Source of the DNA: Sedimentisphaerales bacterium
GTDB taxonomy: Bacteria > Planctomycetota > Phycisphaerae > Sedimentisphaerales > Anaerobacaceae
NCBI GenBank assembly: GCA_030611315.1
Contig: JAUWPZ010000027.1
Location: 1-33,827 of the forward strand
DNA: 33,827 bases
Reading direction: 5' to 3'
Shown here: positions 8,069 through 15,800 of the stretch, piece by piece
Layout: every line of letters starts with the position of its first letter
Numbering within the stretch: position 1 is the first letter of the stretch
The notes under the pieces: generated by a model
The model's input: only the letters and a program-made list of their open reading frames with translations
Database searches by the model: none
Told to the model about the DNA's origin: nothing
Translations under genes and position numbers: made by a program

Positions 8069-8852
8069 TATCTACCTCCTCAGCCAAAGCTCTGCCATTT
8101 CTTATCTCCTCAGCCAAAGCCAGGTATTCAGCAGCCCCTTTGCTGTCCGGTGCGAAAGTCAAAATGGACTGGCCGGCGCTCGGCGCCTCAGCCAGCCTTA
8201 CGGCTTTGTGAATAACTGTATCGAATACCAAACTGCCGAAAAATTCCCTCATCTGATTTTGTACCTGCTTGTTCAGCGTTGTCCTGGTTTCGACAAAAGT
8301 CAACAACAGACCCAGGATTTTTACTGAGCAAGGGTGAAAACGCTCTCTGATAATGCTGACGGTCTCGAGCAGTTGTTTTAGGCCCTCCATCGCATAGTAA
8401 TGCGCTTCCACAGGCACGATGACGTCGGTGCTGGCAACAAGCGCGTTGAGGGTCAGCATGCCGAGCGACGGCGGACAGTCGATAACACATACGTCATATT
8501 CGTCCTTTATCGCTTCGAGCTTCTCGCCCAGAACAAACTCTCTTCCGAAAACAATCGTCAGCTCAAGCTCGGCGCCCGCAAGTAAAATATTGCACGGTGC
8601 CAGCTTAAGCAGCTCGATGTCCGTGTCTGTTACAACCTGGGATAGTTCGCCTCGGACGTCTGTTAAAACGTCGTAAACGGTCGCGGTCAGCCTGTCGGGA
8701 TTCTGGCCAAGTCCCAGAGTGGTGTGCGCTTGTGGGTCGAGGTCAACTGCCAGCACCCTCTGGCCTTTCAAGGCAAGAGCGGCTGCAAGGTTGACCGCGG
8801 TAGTTGTTTTTCCGCAACCACCTTTCTGATTTGCTATCGCTATTGTTCTCAT
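8055..8852 (-). CDS. ParA/MinD-type ATPase (second of the tandem pair)
   Basis: Deviant Walker-A ATPase of the kind that positions DNA or protein complexes by ATP-driven dimerisation. The 265-residue protein starts MRTIAIANQKGGCGKTTTAV, with the Walker A signature Lys at residue 10 (KGGCGKTT). Walker A' is DLDPQAHTTLGLG, and the switch segment is DCPPSLGMLTLNALVASTDV. Gene order inside the pilus/secretion locus and lack of an adjacent ParB suggest a role in placing the machine, not plasmid or chromosome segregation. The C-terminus has a ten-residue duplication (ALAEEIRNGR / ALAEEVDNGK), whose last copy overlaps the next gene's ribosome-binding site. Its first 37 coding-strand bases, including the weak GAAG upstream, are nearly identical to those of the neighbouring paralogue, which indicates tandem duplication. 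Confidence 0.92.
   Translation of the reverse strand: MRTIAIANQKGGCGKTTTAVNLAAALALKGQRVLAVDLDPQAHTTLGLGQNPDRLTATVYDVLTDVRGELSQVVTDTDIELLKLAPCNILLAGAELELTIVFGREFVLGEKLEAIKDEYDVCVIDCPPSLGMLTLNALVASTDVIVPVEAHYYAMEGLKQLLETVSIIRERFHPCSVKILGLLLTFVETRTTLNKQVQNQMREFFGSLVFDTVIHKAVRLAEAPSAGQSILTFAPDSKGAAEYLALAEEIRNGRALAEEVDNGKA
8074..8080 (-). promoter_or_regulatory. Strong SD for the GspB-like gene, inside ParA coding sequence
   Basis: On the minus strand AGGAGGT lies five bases before the ATG at 8068 and overlaps the last codons of the upstream ParA-like gene, favouring coupled translation. Confidence 0.75.
8077..8120. repeat. 30-bp-period duplication at the end of the ParA gene
   Basis: TCCTCAGCCAAAGC occurs at 8077-8090 and 8107-8120, with TTATCT near each. 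The duplication gives the repeated ALAEE peptide at the ParA C-terminus. The distal copy, next to the GspB-like start codon, contributes the SD at 8074-8080. Confidence 0.85.
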
Positions 8853-8932
8853 ATCTTCAAACTGTAAAAACTTGTCAAAAAAACATCGGTGCTTTTAACT
8901 TCTCTGTTCTATCCGGCAACAACCGGCCTTGT

Positions 8933-9784
8933 TCACACCGGCTCAACAACCGGAATCATTCCTCTTTGAGCACATTGCTGTGAGCTTACCTGCTCAGGGA
9001 CAAGTCTGTGATTGATTATTTCTTCAGCCAAAGTCCTGTACTCAACGGCCCCTTTGCTTCTGGGTGCGTAAGTCAAAACAGACTCACCGGCACTGGGGGC
9101 TTCCGCCAGCCTTGTGGCTCTGTGAATAACCGTATCGAAGACCAAATCGCCGAAAAATTCTCTCATCTGCCGCTGGACCTGCCTGCTCAGCGCCGTTCTT
9201 CTTTCAACAAAGGTCAGAAGCACGCCAAGAATTCGTAAACTCTGATTGAACCGCTCCTTAACAATCTCTATGGTCTCAAGCAATTGTTTCAGGCCTTCAA
9301 GGGCATAATATTGTGTCTGTACGGGTATTATTACTTCGGTGCTCGCAACCAGGGCGTTCAATGTCAACAAACTAAGCGAGGGCGAGCAGTCAATAACGCA
9401 GAAATCGTACTCGCCGCTGATATAGTTGAGACTCTGATTGAGAACATATTCTCTGCCATAGAGCGTTGCCAGCTCGAACTCGACTCCGGAGAGCAAAATG
9501 TTGCTCGGAGCCAAATCGAGTCCTTCGATGCCGGTGCTCACTGTGGTCCTGGAAATTGGAATTTGCGTCCTTGAGATTGGAATTTGCGCCTTGGTAACAG
9601 CATCATAAATCGTTCTCTCCAGGCTCTCAGGGTCATGGCCCAATCCCAGCGTCGTATGTGCCTGTGGGTCGAGGTCAATCAACAAGACCCGATTGCCCAA
9701 CATCGCAAAAGCGCTTGCTATATTTACCGCGCTGGTTGTCTTGCCGCAGCCGCCTTTCTGATTTGCTATCGCTATTGTTCTCAT
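8933..9784 (-). CDS. ParA/MinD-type ATPase (first of the tandem pair)
   Basis: A 283-residue paralogue of the next gene, with the same deviant Walker A (KGGCGKTTSAVN), Walker A' (DLDPQAHTTLGLG) and switch motif (DCSPSLSLLTLNALVASTEV). Conserved C-terminal LAEAPSAGESVLTYAPRSKG matches the family. It differs by a seven-residue tandem repeat, QIPISRT twice, at about residues 66-79, coded by a 21-bp DNA duplication (9546-9587), and by a longer C-terminal tail ending MIPVVEPV. The gap of about 80 bases to the second paralogue holds two CCGG-AACAACCGG words and no promoter I can support. It follows PilO by a short gap, so it is probably part of the same transcript. Two ATPases of this type side by side could form a heterodimer or serve two cargoes; this is inference. 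Confidence 0.92.
   Translation of the reverse strand: MRTIAIANQKGGCGKTTSAVNIASAFAMLGNRVLLIDLDPQAHTTLGLGHDPESLERTIYDAVTKAQIPISRTQIPISRTTVSTGIEGLDLAPSNILLSGVEFELATLYGREYVLNQSLNYISGEYDFCVIDCSPSLSLLTLNALVASTEVIIPVQTQYYALEGLKQLLETIEIVKERFNQSLRILGVLLTFVERRTALSRQVQRQMREFFGDLVFDTVIHRATRLAEAPSAGESVLTYAPRSKGAVEYRTLAEEIINHRLVPEQVSSQQCAQRGMIPVVEPV
9546..9587. repeat. 21-bp tandem duplication in the ParA-like gene
   Basis: Two consecutive 21-base units (9546-9566, 9567-9587) differ at two positions and keep the frame. The words CAAATTCCAAT on the coding strand resemble the AT-rich repeats found in gaps. Confidence 0.85.
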
Positions 9785-9823
9785 ATCTTCATACCGTAAC
9801 GCGGTGGTAATTCATCGCTGCTG

Positions 9824-10402
9824 TTAACTGTCCTGCCGTTTCCTGACGAGCACCACCAGGTTCATATCCACCTGCGGGCCCGAAGCGCTCTGTCTTAAGC
9901 CATTTACCGTAAACCTGTCTATAAAAAGAACCGGCATGTGTCTCTCCAGAGCATTCAGGAAAGTCGCAAACTGATGAAACCCGGCATTAAAGCTTACCTC
10001 AATCTGGCTCTCAGATACGTACTTGCCTTCAGTTAAATCTGAAGTTCTCCTGCTGTCGTCTCTGCTTCTAATGCTGAACGAAGCGATCTGCCCGGCGCCC
10101 GCCATTCGACTTATATCAAACGTCAAATTAGCCGAATTTTCGAAGTCAATAGTAAAATACTCCACTTTGCTTCGCAAAAGCTCGATTTCTTCATCCAACT
10201 TCATTTTGTGGCCCTCTTGTGCTTTTCGCACAATAGACTCATATTCCAGCTTTGTGGTAGCGAGCTTGTCTTCGATGCGTTTTTTGCTGTCCAACTGGGG
10301 TGAAAAGACGAGCATATAAACAAATAACAATATTATGAAGTAAGCCGCCCATACTAAAGCTACTGTTGTAAGATATTTTTTGTAAACATTCATAAAAAAC
10401 AT
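9824..10402 (-). CDS. pilO: PilO-like inner-membrane alignment protein
   Basis: The 192-residue protein has a short cytoplasmic start, one membrane helix at about residues 12-34 (TVALVWAAYFIILLFVYMLV), a coiled-coil stretch (about 38-75) and a periplasmic ferredoxin-like domain that includes SQIEVSFNAGFHQFATFLNA, the usual PilO pattern of a beta strand followed by a helix. PilO dimerises with PilN and supports the secretin and PilP. It begins one base after the stop of the PilN gene. A second in-frame ATG (10393) is possible, but the first has a GGGAT upstream. Sequence identity to known PilO is low by eye; position between PilN and the ParA genes makes the call likely. Confidence 0.75.
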   Translation of the reverse strand: MFFMNVYKKYLTTVALVWAAYFIILLFVYMLVFSPQLDSKKRIEDKLATTKLEYESIVRKAQEGHKMKLDEEIELLRSKVEYFTIDFENSANLTFDISRMAGAGQIASFSIRSRDDSRRTSDLTEGKYVSESQIEVSFNAGFHQFATFLNALERHMPVLFIDRFTVNGLRQSASGPQVDMNLVVLVRKRQDS

Positions 10403-10403
10403 A

Positions 10404-11045
10404 CTATAATCCCGGCTTAAAAATACAATCTATCTCATAATTAACCATCTCTTCACCCTTAAGCGTTTCGAACTCCTGCGAAACTCTTATATTTTCGAGT
10501 CTGGGCCCGAGGTAATCCGAAGTGCGAAGGCTGTCCCGAAAATCCCTGACCGCTTTGTCGCCGTCCGACTGAGGACTTGTGGAAACACTCAGCCGCAATG
10601 TTCTGACGGGAACATCAATATTGACCGTTTTTTCAGGGTCGTTCTTGTGGGGAACTTTTCTTTTTATAAAACGCTGCTTTACCTCAAGCCCTGTCAGCAA
10701 CACCGACTCCGGCATTTTCTCGGCCAGTATCGCCAAAACAGGCGACCATTGAGCATGTTTGCCAAGAGCGAACCGAACCTCCGACAAGTAGTTGTTGTAA
10801 ACGGCCTTCTCCTTATCGAACGAATCCAGCATCTCCTTGACGTCCGACAATTTGCCAATCTCTGTTTGCCACCTTTCTGTCTGACGCTGGTTTATCGACA
10901 TAATAATTCTGTTCTTCAGATAAAAACCTGACATCAGCATTGAGACAATAACCGGCACGGCAACAGCTATTGCAGCAATCGCAATACCCCCGGGTCTGCT
11001 CCTCATCGGAATGCCCTGTCCTTTTAACAAATCTATCGTGAACAT
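10404..11045 (-). CDS. pilN: PilN-like inner-membrane protein
   Basis: The 213-residue protein has the usual PilN plan: a short cytoplasmic N-terminus (MFTIDLLKGQGIPMR; PilN typically starts with an INLLP-type motif that docks onto PilM), one membrane helix at about 19-43, a coiled coil (about 50-85), and a periplasmic domain with ILAEKMPESVLLTGLEVKQR, a pattern seen in fimbrial assembly PilN proteins. The start is one base beyond the stop of pilM, so the three genes pilM-pilN-pilO are tightly packed and probably translated together. Confidence 0.8.
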   Translation of the reverse strand: MFTIDLLKGQGIPMRSRPGGIAIAAIAVAVPVIVSMLMSGFYLKNRIIMSINQRQTERWQTEIGKLSDVKEMLDSFDKEKAVYNNYLSEVRFALGKHAQWSPVLAILAEKMPESVLLTGLEVKQRFIKRKVPHKNDPEKTVNIDVPVRTLRLSVSTSPQSDGDKAVRDFRDSLRTSDYLGPRLENIRVSQEFETLKGEEMVNYEIDCIFKPGL

Positions 11046-11046
11046 A

Positions 11047-12117
11047 TCATATCGACCTCATAGCAAGACCGGCCGCCACTGCCATCGCAGGGCCGTTTTT
11101 TTGAAGAACATTTTTCTGCAGAATACCTCGATGGTTCCGCCCTGTCCGGCAGCGAACCTTTTCAAACGGGTTCCACAACACAACTTCGGCAGGAAGCTGG
11201 CTATCCAGGATTTCGACAAATCCTTTCGCAAGGGCAAAACCTCCACAGACAAGTATCTTTTCAACAGCGTCTGTTTTTTCCTGCGTCATGTAATAGCGCG
11301 ATGTTTTGGTAACATCGACAATCAACTTCCTGCAGGATTTCCTCAAACTATCACCAAGCTCCAATTCACCCGACGTCGAATCGCCAAGCATGACCGCTTT
11401 TGTCTCCTCCGCCGGCATATTATTTTCAGCCGCAATCTGGTTTACAATATCGTCGCCTGCATAAATCATATCGCGGATAAACGGACGCTCATTATCCCCG
11501 ATAATCGCCAGAGTCGTATAAGAGCCGCCAACGTTCAAAATAGCCGTCGTCCGGCCTGCCTCCGGCTTTTCGTATTCATTGAAGCAATTCAGAAGTGCCA
11601 ATCCATCAACGTCCATCAACACACAATTAAGAGAAGCCTCATGGGCGATTTTCACTTTGCGCTTTATCATCGCATTCGTCGCTGCTACCAAAACGCCGCT
11701 GATATCCCCATTACCATCAGATACCAATTGGTAATCAACTGTGCTGTCTTCTGTCTTGAACGGACAGACCTGCGAGGCTTCGAGCAAAACAGCCCCTTCG
11801 ACCTCTTCGGCAGGTAATGAAGGAAACTTAAAATCGCGCACCGCCACTTCCGGCCCACACAATCCGCACACAACCCTTGTCCCCTTTACGCCGGTAAAAT
11901 CAAGGCATTGGCGAACAGCCCTTATGACATTCAGCTTTCTTTGATTAGCGTCATCTTCACCAGGCGCAATTGCGGCGATGCCGGCTGCGGTTACCGTGTA
12001 GTCGGCGCCGTCCTTGCGCAACCGAATTAACTTAACAACAGATGAGCCGATATCCAGCCCCAGAACCGCCTTTGTCTCACGCTCAAGCCCAAACGACCGT
12101 CTCAAACCAAAATCCAT
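11047..12117 (-). CDS. pilM: PilM-like actin-fold ATPase
   Basis: Cytoplasmic ATP-binding protein that forms a ring under the inner membrane and binds the PilN tail. I place the start at the ATG at 12117 (MDFGLRRSFGLE), with AGG ten bases upstream, not at the TTG six codons earlier. From here it has 356 residues. Actin-like motifs are visible: phosphate 1 VLGLDIGSSVVKLIRLRKDG near residues 18-37, VNFNV-like segment TTAILNVGGSYTTLAIIGDN, and the adenosine motif KILVCGGFALAKGFVEIL. EDSTVDYQLV is close to PilM of other phyla. It is the first gene of the PilMNO block and is preceded by a 400-base gap, so an internal promoter is possible. Confidence 0.88.
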   Translation of the reverse strand: MDFGLRRSFGLERETKAVLGLDIGSSVVKLIRLRKDGADYTVTAAGIAAIAPGEDDANQRKLNVIRAVRQCLDFTGVKGTRVVCGLCGPEVAVRDFKFPSLPAEEVEGAVLLEASQVCPFKTEDSTVDYQLVSDGNGDISGVLVAATNAMIKRKVKIAHEASLNCVLMDVDGLALLNCFNEYEKPEAGRTTAILNVGGSYTTLAIIGDNERPFIRDMIYAGDDIVNQIAAENNMPAEETKAVMLGDSTSGELELGDSLRKSCRKLIVDVTKTSRYYMTQEKTDAVEKILVCGGFALAKGFVEILDSQLPAEVVLWNPFEKVRCRTGRNHRGILQKNVLQKNGPAMAVAAGLAMRSI

Positions 12118-12519
12118 AATCTGGCAACCTAACAAGAAATAATCAGCCGTTTATGTACACGCTACCTGACTGATTTCATCTATCGGCTTAAGAAGCGAGC
12201 TGTATTACCTGGAAATTACTATTATGCCGGTTTTGCAGGTTAGTGCACCTGACTTGGAATGCCGGGTCTTATAAATAGCATACAGACATAGTTTCAGCGC
12301 TTGACGGGAAGTTTTTTCTATATCTATCGGAAAATGAAACCACTTCGTCGCCGAGGATTTCACAAGCCTTTTCGTAAGTTATCGGCCGCTTGAGCGTTGA
12401 GCGTTTTGAGCTGTGATTTGAGCATTGTGCGTCGTAGGTATTACAAAATACGATATACGCGAATAAGATATAAGGAACTAACGCACTTTGAGCAGCCATT
12501 AACTAAGACGCTCGTTCGG
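12118..12519. other. Gene-free stretch upstream of pilM
   Basis: About 400 bases without a gene I can support. A 76-codon minus-strand frame (12269-12499) has no good ribosome-binding site or family pattern. The stretch around 12395-12430 has loosely repeated TTGAGC/GAGCGTT words. A promoter for pilM may lie here, but no convincing -35/-10 pair was found. Confidence 0.5.
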
Positions 12520-13833
12520 TTAATACCCGCTCCAACGCTGTATAGCGAAATACACGCACTCGTCGTCAGTGTCAACTTCCCGCAGCGCTCCATCGTAGAA
12601 AAGATTGCCGCCAGCCTTTATTTCAAAACTGTTGGCAGTGAACGCCCCGTACAAATCACCCTTTGCCCTCATAAGTATATCCGAATTCGGTGCATAAACC
12701 TGGCCGAAATACTCGCTCTTGGCGTTGAGGTCCATCGACTGCTTGACATCGGCCGTACCCCAAATTGTCAAATCCGTCGGCTTGCCTTCGTTATTAAACC
12801 CGGACTTTCCACCTGAGCGAATATCGCCGTCTATAAACAAAGTCAAAGTCGAGCCTTTCTCTATCTTGATTTCGCATTCCTGTCCCATCCAGATGTCGCC
12901 CGTAACGTAAAGCTCCACGTCTCCGCCGCTCACCGTTAAAATTGACGGCTCGGTCGACCGTTTCAATTCGATTTTGTTGTATTGTCCGCTGTCCGCAGGC
13001 GTAAGCGTTATGGCTTCGCCGTGGACATTTATATTGGGCTTATTAAGCAAATGCGTCGGCCTCTCTGCGACCACGATTTCTATTTCCTCCTGCATGGGAT
13101 ACCTCGGCCCGGTCGTTGCGCCGAGGTCCTTTATAACCGTATCCACGTCCCCCCCGACGCCGATGACAATACTGCCGTCAACGACTATACCGTTGTTGAG
13201 TATCACCTGGTCGGGCAAGATGCTTAAAGTCCCAATCTCCAGCGGTACGTCGAGGTCCGTTGGGTCGTTGCTGTTGAAGCCGTCAACCAACGTATCGGAT
13301 TTCAGGATGATACGCTCTCTCGCGATGACACCCTGGCCCGCTCGTCCTCGCAATTGTACAGTGGCGATAATCCTTTTTGTGGCATATCTGTACTTTCCGA
13401 TAGACCTGACGATATAGGAATGGTCCGACGGATTCGTAACGAGAATGTATTCGAGCATGTCCTGGTATTCCTCGGGGAGCCAGCCGGAATGGTATAGCCA
13501 CCGATAGTAGCCGGCTTTTCCGACCCTGTATGAATAAGTTGCAGAAAAAGGCGCACCAAAAAGCGGCAGGCTCGTATTTCTCTCATGCGGCAGGTCGGTG
13601 TCGCTCCAGCCAGTCTGTAATCTCCTGTTCATCTCCCAGAGGGCCTTTGTCAGCCCCGAATCTGCGGCGGACCGCGCCACAATAGCATCGGCCGTTCGTG
13701 TCGCATAAACGCGGCTGTCATAACCGAGACTTAACAAGCCGGCGCCGATTATCATCAATACAACCATGACAAAGATAGCCAGCGCCAGTACAAAGCCGCT
13801 TCTTCTTATTCGTATAACCTTGATTCTACTCAT
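12520..13833 (-). CDS. PilX-like minor prepilin with a C-terminal beta-helical domain
   Basis: Start at the ATG at 13833, eight bases after GGAGG; a GTG just upstream would be spaced less well. The 437-residue protein has a class III-like N-terminal segment: basic RIRRSG followed by FVLALAIFVMVVLMIIGAG, without the usual Glu5, as in PilX/GspK-type proteins. The C-terminal half (about 220-430) has GDVELYVTGDIWMGQ, LTLFIDGDIRSGG, YFGQVYAPNSDILMRAKGD and LYGAFTANSFEIKAGG, a stacked-strand pattern resembling the DUF7305 domain found after PilX N-termini. The likely role is at the pseudopilus tip or in assembly priming. The domain name is from memory of pattern, not a search. Confidence 0.7.
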   Translation of the reverse strand: MSRIKVIRIRRSGFVLALAIFVMVVLMIIGAGLLSLGYDSRVYATRTADAIVARSAADSGLTKALWEMNRRLQTGWSDTDLPHERNTSLPLFGAPFSATYSYRVGKAGYYRWLYHSGWLPEEYQDMLEYILVTNPSDHSYIVRSIGKYRYATKRIIATVQLRGRAGQGVIARERIILKSDTLVDGFNSNDPTDLDVPLEIGTLSILPDQVILNNGIVVDGSIVIGVGGDVDTVIKDLGATTGPRYPMQEEIEIVVAERPTHLLNKPNINVHGEAITLTPADSGQYNKIELKRSTEPSILTVSGGDVELYVTGDIWMGQECEIKIEKGSTLTLFIDGDIRSGGKSGFNNEGKPTDLTIWGTADVKQSMDLNAKSEYFGQVYAPNSDILMRAKGDLYGAFTANSFEIKAGGNLFYDGALREVDTDDECVYFAIQRWSGY

Positions 13834-13934
13834 CACTCTGGCCTCCTACCTCAGGAAACGCAAGACTCAAAACGCGAAACTCAAAACCATAAGCTAAAAC
13901 TCAAAAAAACTAAGTGCGATTAACTCTGTTCATA

Positions 13935-13996
13935 GTTCATTGTTGTTAGTTAGTCGATGAACAACGAACAATGAACAACGAACAACGAACATTAGT
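13935..13996. repeat. AACAACGAAC-type repeat cluster
   Basis: AACAACGAAC/AACAATGAAC words occur four times in tandem between 13960 and 13990. GTTCATTGTT at 13935-13944 is inverted relative to AACAATGAAC at 13967-13976, so a hairpin can form. The gap also has CAAAACTC-type words at 13861-13910. The cluster lies between two minor-pilin genes. Confidence 0.75.
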
Positions 13997-14016
13997 TATT
14001 AGTTGTCTTTTGTCCG

Positions 14017-14610
14017 CTATTCTCGACTGTGCATAACGGCCGAGGAAGTAACGGTAGCTCTCTGCAGGCCGTTGTCCAGCTCGAGTATCATCTGAGCGGA
14101 CCGAAAATCTGTCTTGAAAAAGCAGGAAGACACGTTGGTGCAAACCGTCTTTGTTCCTAATGCTTTCCTTTCGGGAATTAAACTGCCGTATTCCAGCTTC
14201 AGCTCGGCGCCGTCCAGATACAAACGTACATAGCTGTCAATAACAGGGGTGCTTCCGCCTCCTTCAAAGTGATATACCTCGAGCCACCTGCCGGCATCAT
14301 CCACATCGGAGTACTGCCTGCTGGCCCTGCGAACCAGAGTGTCAAAGGTCTTCCTCGCAATGTAGCCGCCGGTAACCACATCGGAGTATGTGCGGTTGTA
14401 CGCAACCTGCCAGCCGCGCACGCCTCCAACCAGTGCTACGCCGAGAGCAGATACAATGATAACCACAACGAGCATCGTTGTAACCAACTCGGTAATGGTA
14501 AAGGCCGCGCGCAATCTTCGGCTTGTCCGGCTGGAAATCCCTGCTTCCCGCCGGACACGCCGGACAAAATCATATCGAGTTGTAAGCCTCTTTTCAGGCA
14601 TATTCCACAA
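14017..14610 (-). CDS. Prepilin-type minor pseudopilin (GspJ/PilW-like)
   Basis: The 197-residue protein has a long basic leader (about 36 residues) then FTITELVTTMLVVVIIVSAL, the N-methylation motif with Glu5 and a hydrophobic helix. A small-residue site (Ala-Ala before Phe) is used instead of the usual Gly. The start is unsure: a TTG at 14610 has a GGAGG-rich stretch at a workable distance, while the ATG at 14601 has only GTGGA near it. The globular part has LYLDGAELKLEYGSLIPERK and NVSSCFFKTD, similar in layout to GspJ/PilW. It sits among minor pilin genes. Confidence 0.75.
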   Translation of the reverse strand: MWNMPEKRLTTRYDFVRRVRREAGISSRTSRRLRAAFTITELVTTMLVVVIIVSALGVALVGGVRGWQVAYNRTYSDVVTGGYIARKTFDTLVRRASRQYSDVDDAGRWLEVYHFEGGGSTPVIDSYVRLYLDGAELKLEYGSLIPERKALGTKTVCTNVSSCFFKTDFRSAQMILELDNGLQRATVTSSAVMHSRE

Positions 14611-14635
14611 CTATTTTTCCCCCCTCCCGAGCAAG

Positions 14636-15121
14636 CTAATTCGCCGCCACAAAGGTTGTAAGATAGTATGACTTGTCGGCGGCAGGCTCCTTGCCTCCTT
14701 CCGAACTCTGCCTTTGTGCCCAGCTCACCGCAACATTTAGAGCCCTCAGCTCCTCACCAAGCTCCACCCACGCCATAGTGGCGTAGTACGTAACTCCGCC
14801 GACCTGGATTGTGTAAGCTCCGTGTCTGGTAAAATCGCCCTCAGACCCGCCGGCATTGTCATAATCAATCTCCAGTTCCGAACCAAGGCCTGCAACCGGG
14901 TCAAAGGTCGTGATGTCGTTAAGTCCACGGCCTCGCCAATTCTCGCAAAGCAGAAGTGCAATCCTCGCAGCGGTGCTCTGCATCGCGGCTTTCCGCACAT
15001 CCAGGGCAGAATAATACCTGTAGCCCGATGTCCCGAGCACGACTGTCGCCACGATGACAATCGCGACCATAACCTCAATCATCGTAACGCCGAGCGATAA
15101 CTTGCATCGCTTAACTGCCAT
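14636..15121 (-). CDS. Prepilin-type minor pseudopilin (PilV/GspI-like)
   Basis: Start at the ATG at 15121, with GGGGG five bases upstream; a GTG two codons earlier would overlap that SD. The 161-residue protein has the leader MAVKRCKLSLG then VTMIEVMVAIVIVATVVLGT, a classic type IV prepilin cleavage site after Gly with Glu5, as in PilV and GspI. The rest contains GRGLNDITTFDPVAG and YTIQVGGVTYYATMAWVELG. No closer assignment is possible from the sequence alone. Confidence 0.8.
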   Translation of the reverse strand: MAVKRCKLSLGVTMIEVMVAIVIVATVVLGTSGYRYYSALDVRKAAMQSTAARIALLLCENWRGRGLNDITTFDPVAGLGSELEIDYDNAGGSEGDFTRHGAYTIQVGGVTYYATMAWVELGEELRALNVAVSWAQRQSSEGGKEPAADKSYYLTTFVAAN

Positions 15122-15167
15122 AGTCACCCCCTACATCCTTTACTTTTCTTTAAGCGGATAAATCTAA

Positions 15168-15200
15168 GGGGGACCGTACCCAGCTTACCTGACGGCCCCC
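15168..15200 (-). terminator. GC-rich hairpin after the major pilin gene, possible attenuator
   Basis: On the minus strand GGGGGCCGT (from 15200 to 15192) pairs with ACGGTCCCCC (15177 to 15168), giving a stem of nine pairs with one bulge around a loop of 14 bases. The T-run after it is poor (TTAGATTTA). It lies between the major pilin gene and the minor pilin genes, where partial termination would give excess major pilin mRNA. Confidence 0.5.
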
Positions 15201-15216
15201 ACATTACATCGCGCTT

Positions 15217-15633
15217 TTAGGTCCAGTCGCCGCTCTGGTTAAGCGTCAACGTAGCAGGATTCAAATCTACCGTACTTGGCGTAGCGGTAATCTCGAACTC
15301 CAGCGGGTCCATCTGACCTATCGTCCACTCAAAATCGACATCCACAAAGTAGGTGCCGGTCAGGTCGCCTGCCGCAAAGCCCAACTGCGCCTGCGTCGGC
15401 TGTGAACCCGGAGTGGGTTCGCCCTCGCCGTCAATGAGGGCAATGCCTGCGTCAACTTCAACGCAGTAGGCGCGAATCCCTGTCGCTATGCTGCCCATCA
15501 TCGCCCTTCCTTCCGACCACTTGGCTGCATCGATGCGGCCTCGCATAATCGGAATTGCTACCGCTGCCAGGATGCCGACAATAAGAATGACAACCATCAA
15601 CTCAATCAGTGTAAAACCTTTTCTGCTTCTCAT
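15217..15633 (-). CDS. GspG/PilA-like major (pseudo)pilin
   Basis: The 138-residue protein starts at an ATG with AGGAG eight bases upstream. Leader MRSRKG is followed by FTLIELMVVILIVGILAAVA, the canonical prepilin site with Gly-1, Phe1 and Glu5. The SEGRAMMGSIATGIRAYCVE helix and the following short domain fit a GspG-like or short type IV pilin fold. It is the best candidate for the major subunit: most canonical signal, strong SD, position next to gspF, and a hairpin after the gene. Whether it makes a surface pilus or a periplasmic pseudopilus cannot be decided. Confidence 0.88.
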   Translation of the reverse strand: MRSRKGFTLIELMVVILIVGILAAVAIPIMRGRIDAAKWSEGRAMMGSIATGIRAYCVEVDAGIALIDGEGEPTPGSQPTQAQLGFAAGDLTGTYFVDVDFEWTIGQMDPLEFEITATPSTVDLNPATLTLNQSGDWT

Positions 15634-15800
15634 GGTTACTTCTCCTAAAAAAATCGTTTTATATTATTCTCATACCTGTTGCAGCAGGCACATCTTTTTA
15701 ATTTTGCCGCTTAGCCATTTCTCCTAAATTTCCCATATTAACAACACAATCGGCCAAATGCGTCGAGGGCTAAATCATTTTTTTACTTTTTCTCCCGCCT

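Noticed and set aside
8913-8953. Two CCGG-AACAACCGG words near the end of the first ParA gene
   Set aside because: Only two short, unequal copies; not enough to call a parS-like site or repeat family.
11011-11817. 268-codon plus-strand frame opposite pilM
   Set aside because: No recognisable motif or SD; the minus strand encodes an actin-like PilM with tight spacing to pilN.
12269-12499. 76-codon minus-strand frame upstream of pilM
   Set aside because: Weak initiation context, no homology pattern, and it sits in a repeat-bearing gap; not enough support.
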